Position numbers and translations under genes: made by a program. Positions 60,501 through 64,000 of a stretch of DNA of 64,000 bases are shown piece by piece; the first letter of the stretch is position 1; each line of letters begins with the position of its first letter. The notes beneath the pieces are model-generated. The model worked only from the letters and a program-made list of their open reading frames with translations, was not told the DNA's origin and made no database searches. Source of the stretch: Saprospiraceae bacterium (GTDB lineage Bacteria > Bacteroidota > Bacteroidia > Chitinophagales > Saprospiraceae); NCBI GenBank assembly GCA_020631235.1, contig JAHDHQ010000019.1:22013-86012 (forward strand). Reading direction: 5' to 3'.

Positions 60501-63500
60501 GTCATCACCAATATTAGGTGTAGTGTTGTTAACTACCTTCTCTAACCATACATCCATTCCATTAAGTAGTCCGGCATCAACAGTAAGGTTGATATCACCT
60601 GACTCCAATGTATACTTTCCTGTCAATCCAGTTACTGGATCAGCATCACTATCTACCTGATCATTACCTGGTACATTGTCTTGATTAACAAACGTACAGC
60701 CATCTGGTGCTACGAACTCTACGATATACTCACCAGGAACTAAGTTGCTGAATAAGTATTCACCGTTTACATCAGTAGTTGTAGATTGTAACAAGTTACC
60801 AATCGTTCCACCTACACAATCGTATAATAATACCGTAGCGTTTGGCACACCTGCATCTCCACCATCATACTCATCTGGAGCACCACCTGGAATATCTTTC
60901 CATACTTGGTTACCTAAGCTTGCTGGAGCAAATAGACCGAAATCCACAGTCATATCTCCGTTTGCATCATCTGTCGCATCTTGATCACCACCTTGGAACG
61001 ACTCATTTACTGGCTCATCTCCTAATGATAAAGTAATAACTGGTGAGGTAATCATAGTACCAAAACCATTTGGCTGGTCACCATTGTCATCACCGTCTTC
61101 TTGGTTATCATTAATGTCTGTAGGTGTACTACTAGCACTGTAGAAGAATGGCACAACTGGGATCATAATCTCGTATTGACCAGGAGCCAAGTCACCAAAG
61201 AAATAATCTCCGTTTGCATCTGTAACTGTAGTAGCTAATATATTACCATCTAAATCTTTCAATTGTAACATTACGTTTGCAATACCATTATCACCTGGAT
61301 CCTGCATACCGTTGTTGTTCATATCTTCGAATACCGTCGATCCAATGCTCATACAAGAAGCTTTAGATATTGTTTGTGACTCAGTAGATACATTATCACA
61401 AGCATCTGTCACTGTCCATGTTCTTGTAGTAGAGTCACCGTCCACATCATCTGAAACAACTACTGTCAAATCAGAGGTTGCTGTACAGTTATCATCGAAA
61501 GTTGGTTCGCTGAATGGAGGCATCTCTTCATCACAAGCATATTCGATGTCATCGCCTACACCATTAATCGAAGGACTTTCGTTATCCGGTAATCTTGTGA
61601 TCGTTTGACTTACTGTCACATCGTTACCACAAGCATCAATGGCTGTCCACGTCTTAGTCATCACACCACCTTCACACTCATCGTATGAACCTGTTACTGA
61701 TTCAGTTACTGTAGGAGTACCACAATTATCTGTTGCAGTAGGATTACTAAATGCTGGTTCAACTTCATCACATTCGAAAGTAAGGTTATCACCTAATCCA
61801 ACAAATACTGGATCAATTTCATCTGCTTGTCTTCCGAATACTGAAGTACAATTATCAGCTGTACCACATCCATTATCTACCACATTGTATGTAAAGCTTA
61901 TTGATTGTCCACAATCAAGAGCTAATACATCACTTAATGTTGGTAGTTCGTTTAAGTTGTCACTTACGTTACAACCTCCTGTATATCCAAATGTTGCTGC
62001 CCATGCATTATAGGCATCAGCCATTTCTTCTTCCGTTGCACAAGCTAATACATTTGTATCAGTTGGGCAGTTAGCTTCTACTTCTTCACCTGCATCTCTT
62101 GTAAATGTGCTAGTACATTCATCTGAACTCTCACATGAAGTTCCTACACCACTGTTTACAATGTAAGTGAATGACATTGACTCACCACAAGCTAAATCAA
62201 GTGCATCTGTTAATGTCGGTAGTTCAGAGATATTTGATTGTACATCGCAACCTCCAGCGAATTCGAATCCTGCAGCCCATGCATTGTATGCTGCTGTAAT
62301 TTGTGCTTCAGTACTACATGCATCAAGCACTTCATTTGCTGGGCATGATGCTACTACATCTGATCCTACAGCAATTCCGAATGTGCTTGAACACTGGTCA
62401 GAATTTTCACAAGTTGTACCTGCACTTGAAGTTACTGTGTATGTAAAGTCAACTGACTCACCACATTCTAAATCAAGTACTGCACTTAAACTAGGGATAT
62501 TTGCGATATTATCAGTAACATCACAACCTCCGCTGTATGTAAATCCATCAACCCATGCATTATATGCCTCAGTAATCTCTGCATCTGTACTACATGCTGT
62601 CAGGTTAACATCCGTACTACACTCCGCTACAACTGAACTTCCTTGCGCTATTCCAAATGTACTTGTACATTCATCTGTGCTCTCACAAGAAGTACCTGCA
62701 CCGCTAGTAGCTACATAAGTAAAGCTTACTGACTCACCACATTCTAGTGCTAGGATATCTGCCAATGTCGGTGCATCTGCTATGTTATCACTAATGTTAC
62801 AACCACCAGTTGCTTCAAAACCTGCTATCCAATCATTGTATGCATTTGTTATGATAGCATCTGAACTACATTCTGTAACATCTACAGCATCTGGACAAGT
62901 TGCAACTACATTAGTTGCAATTCCTATGCTAAATGTAGCAGTACAATCATCTGAACTTTCACAAGCTGTACCTGCACCACTTGTCACTACATATGTAAAG
63001 TCAACTGACTCACCACATGATAATGCTAACACATCTGTTAATGATGGTGCATTTGCGATATTATCTGTTACTGTACAACCTCCAGTCGATCCGAATGCTG
63101 CAATCCAAGTATTGTATGCTGCTGTAATCTGCGCATCTGTGCTACATGCATTCAGGTTCGGATCCGTTGCACATTCTGCTACTACATCACTTCCTGCTGC
63201 TATACTAAATGTAGCATTACAATCATCTGTACTTGAACAAGCCGTTCCTGCTCCACTTACTACTACATAGTTAAAGCTTACTGATTCTCCGCATTCTAAG
63301 GCTAATACCTCAGCTAAGGTCGGTGCATCCGCTATGTTATCTGTAACACCACATCCACCAGTAGAACCAAAGTCACTAATCCATGCATTATATGCTGCAG
63401 TTATTTGCGCATCCGTGCTACATGCATCCATTACTGGATCTGCTGCACATTCTGCTACTACATTACTTCCTGTTCCGATGCTAAATGTTGCATCACAATC

Positions 63501-64000
63501 ATCTGTACTTTCACATGCGGTTCCTACTCCACTTGTCACTACATAATTAAAGCTTACTGACTCACCACACTCTAAAGCTAATACCTCAGCTAAGGTCGGA
63601 GCATCTGCTATGTTATCTGTAGTTGTACATCCTCCGGTAGATCCAAAGTCACTTATCCAAGTGTTATAAGCTGCAGTAATTTGCGCGTCTGTGCTACATG
63701 CATCCATTACTGGATCAACTGCACATTCTGCCACTACATTAGTTCCACCTGAAATGCTAAATGTAGCATCACAGTTATCGGTGCTTTCACAAGCTGTTCC
63801 TACTCCACTTACTACTACATAAGTAAAGCTTACTGACTCACCACACTCTAAAGCTAATACTTCAGCTAAGGTCGGTGCATCTGCTATGTTATCAGTAACA
63901 GTACATCCTCCAGTTGATCCGAAGTCTGATATCCATGCGTTGTAAGCTGCAGTGATCTCTGCATCCGTGCTACATGCATCCATTACTGGATCAGCTGCAC
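57588..64000 (-). CDS. Giant repeat adhesin with DUF11, SdrD-like and T9SS domains (5' truncated by window edge)
   Basis: The frame is open to the last base of the window, so the tracked ATG at 63983 is internal and the true start is outside. Visible modules, numbered from 63983: eight tandem repeats of about 92 aa (1-720) with STDAQITAAYN and LECGESVSF; two HYR-like modules (about 721-880); two SdrD-like B domains (about 881-1140); three DUF11 modules (about 1143-1550; DQLPSGYTLVS); three more SdrD-like domains (about 1554-1920; WYDTNGDGKQDANENG, calcium type); a fibronectin-like region; and a T9SS sorting domain (about 2050-2131; INVYPNPAAEF to IKKLNVVK). It is predicted to be a very long, calcium-stiffened surface fibre for adhesion. 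Confidence 0.92.
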   Translation of the reverse strand, partial: AADPVMDACSTDAEITAAYNAWISDFGSTGGCTVTDNIADAPTLAEVLALECGESVSFTYVVVSGVGTACESTDNCDATFSISGGTNVVAECAVDPVMDACSTDAQITAAYNTWISDFGSTGGCTTTDNIADAPTLAEVLALECGESVSFNYVVTSGVGTACESTDDCDATFSIGTGSNVVAECAADPVMDACSTDAQITAAYNAWISDFGSTGGCGVTDNIADAPTLAEVLALECGESVSFNYVVVSGAGTACSSTDDCNATFSIAAGSDVVAECATDPNLNACSTDAQITAAYNTWIAAFGSTGGCTVTDNIANAPSLTDVLALSCGESVDFTYVVTSGAGTACESSDDCTATFSIGIATNVVATCPDAVDVTECSSDAIITNAYNDWIAGFEATGGCNISDNIADAPTLADILALECGESVSFTYVATSGAGTSCESTDECTSTFGIAQGSSVVAECSTDVNLTACSTDAEITEAYNAWVDGFTYSGGCDVTDNIANIPSLSAVLDLECGESVDFTYTVTSSAGTTCENSDQCSSTFGIAVGSDVVASCPANEVLDACSTEAQITAAYNAWAAGFEFAGGCDVQSNISELPTLTDALDLACGESMSFTYIVNSGVGTSCESSDECTSTFTRDAGEEVEANCPTDTNVLACATEEEMADAYNAWAATFGYTGGCNVSDNLNELPTLSDVLALDCGQSISFTYNVVDNGCGTADNCTSVFGRQADEIDPVFVGLGDNLTFECDEVEPAFSNPTATDNCGTPTVTESVTGSYDECEGGVMTKTWTAIDACGNDVTVSQTITRLPDNESPSINGVGDDIEYACDEEMPPFSEPTFDDNCTATSDLTVVVSDDVDGDSTTRTWTVTDACDNVSTESQTISKASCMSIGSTVFEDMNNNGMQDPGDNGIANVMLQLKDLDGNILATTVTDANGDYFFGDLAPGQYEIMIPVVPFFYSASSTPTDINDNQEDGDDNGDQPNGFGTMITSPVITLSLGDEPVNESFQGGDQDATDDANGDMTVDFGLFAPASLGNQVWKDIPGGAPDEYDGGDAGVPNATVLLYDCVGGTIGNLLQSTTTDVNGEYLFSNLVPGEYIVEFVAPDGCTFVNQDNVPGNDQVDSDADPVTGLTGKYTLESGDINLTVDAGLLNGMDVWLEKVVNNTTPNIGDDVIFTITVGNDGPNPATGVEVTDQLPSGYTYVSNTASQGSYSNGTSIWTLGTLANGQTETLMITATVNASGDYLNIAEVSEHNEMDADSEPDNDDGDQSEDDEDNAEVFPSAVADVYVEKSVDNATPNVGDQITFTVEVGNSGPSTATGVVVTDQLPSGYTLVSDSATQGAYSSTTSEWSVGTLAVGQVEYLTMTVTVNASGNYLNLAEVTEMNEQDIDSTPGDGVDTDGDGNVVDDNDDDDGDGEEVTPVQVADVYLEKSVSNETPGVGENITFTVLVGNSGPSIATGVMVTDQLPSGYTLVSTIESQGTYNSATGNWNIGTLNVGQTETLQMVVTVNATGDYLNLAEVTEMNEEDIDSTPADGVDTDGDGNVEDDDSDDDDGDGEAISPMSLSVGNLVFSDANDNGMFDAGESVISGVLLNLYTDTNGDDIPDTFVSSVTTDANGEYCFEGLAEGDYIVVVDNSNFNTGGALANAVTSTPAHSDPDDNINNDDNGYEMANGQVASMGVTLTFGNEPISDGDADNNSNKSVDFGFIQTASLGDYVWYDTNGDGKQDANENGIANIQVMLLDAAGNMVGAPTTTDSNGFYEFTNLTPGTYQVKFTSPGGAYIFTQQNAQGGSMPDMDSDVDPNTGISNPVVINAGDNNPNIDAGLFEPVKIGDYVWVDKLDSDTPNMQDSDEDGLANVFVELVCTETGNVEASMMTDAEGKYLFCDMAPKEYKLKFTLPPNTDEITYAFVDFNMGNDDFDSDVDPLDDCTAPFTVTPGTEDLSFDAGVTITVAAELNSFWGEYKAEEDLANLYWSALSEINTAHYVVERSYEGQPWNDITAEINAQGIANATYTIQDTDLDVAGTYYYRLRDVDTDGSFNHSETIAIKVEKSEVEQMIDINVYPNPAAEFVNITLDGADASATLDVNIYNSKGQSVALDNADTTMNNDHLILDVTSLPAGTYYLQIRVDEQVFIKKLNVVK

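Noticed and set aside
61312-63546. Several long plus-strand ORFs opposite the giant adhesin (up to 183 aa)
   Set aside because: They repeat in step with the 276-base adhesin units and come from its codon bias; no domains or start signals.

Overview
The window is AT-rich DNA from a member of the Bacteroidota, most likely a marine Saprospiria/Saprospiraceae-like organism. This rests on type IX secretion (T9SS) C-terminal sorting domains on several large secreted proteins, a PorV/PorQ-type outer-membrane protein, a carboxypeptidase-regulatory/TonB receptor, promoters of the Bacteroidota type (TTG-N19-TAnnTTTG), and the gene order rplQ-carA-eno after the ribosomal superoperon. The taxonomic call is inference; no rRNA or tRNA gene was seen. 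Layout: 1-6.9 kb holds the end of an RlmI-type rRNA methyltransferase, then an envelope-glycan block (a tightly coupled pair of polytopic membrane proteins that may be one split GT-C enzyme, a GT2, two GT4s and a DUF2304 protein). At 7-9.2 kb lie a CrtZ-type carotenoid hydroxylase and a T9SS cargo protein, converging on a perfect hairpin. From 9.4 to 31.2 kb everything is on the minus strand: the fused str-S10-spc-alpha ribosomal superoperon (rpsL to rplQ with fusA, secY, map, infA, rpoA), closed by a strong terminator, then carA-eno-ftsB-sucD. Two ribosomal genes missing from the ORF track, rpmJ and rpmD, were recovered by reading the sequence. The 31-46 kb stretch is a mixed housekeeping and envelope set: GNAT, polyprenyl synthase, a secreted thioredoxin-like T9SS protein, YceI, an OB-fold protein, a Crp/Fnr regulator, HtrA, a TonB-type receptor, DUF2306, pirin, NDH-2, a LON-substrate-binding protein and a PorV/PorQ-like protein. 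The 46-64 kb end is accessory: holA, a 1724-aa T9SS protein carrying both dockerin-like and cohesin-like modules, a methyltransferase with a lipoprotein signal, purA, a lipoprotein whose 3' end runs into repeats, an SGNH-hydrolase pseudogene, and the 3' part of a giant repeat adhesin (at least 2131 aa) that continues off the window. The most unusual signal is a family of intergenic imperfect palindromes at three places (about 47.3-47.6, 56.46-56.78 and 57.25-57.48 kb). Each is built on CGAT-G-AAnC / GnTTATCG arms with the same unpaired G in the left arm, and one stem pair changes in a compensatory way between loci (G-C, C-G, T-A). The arms are amplified into 10-11 bp arrays or a 63 bp tandem array. 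The repeats lie beside the 3' ends of the two giant T9SS genes, a truncated lipoprotein gene and a broken hydrolase gene. I know of no name for this element; its biological role is open.
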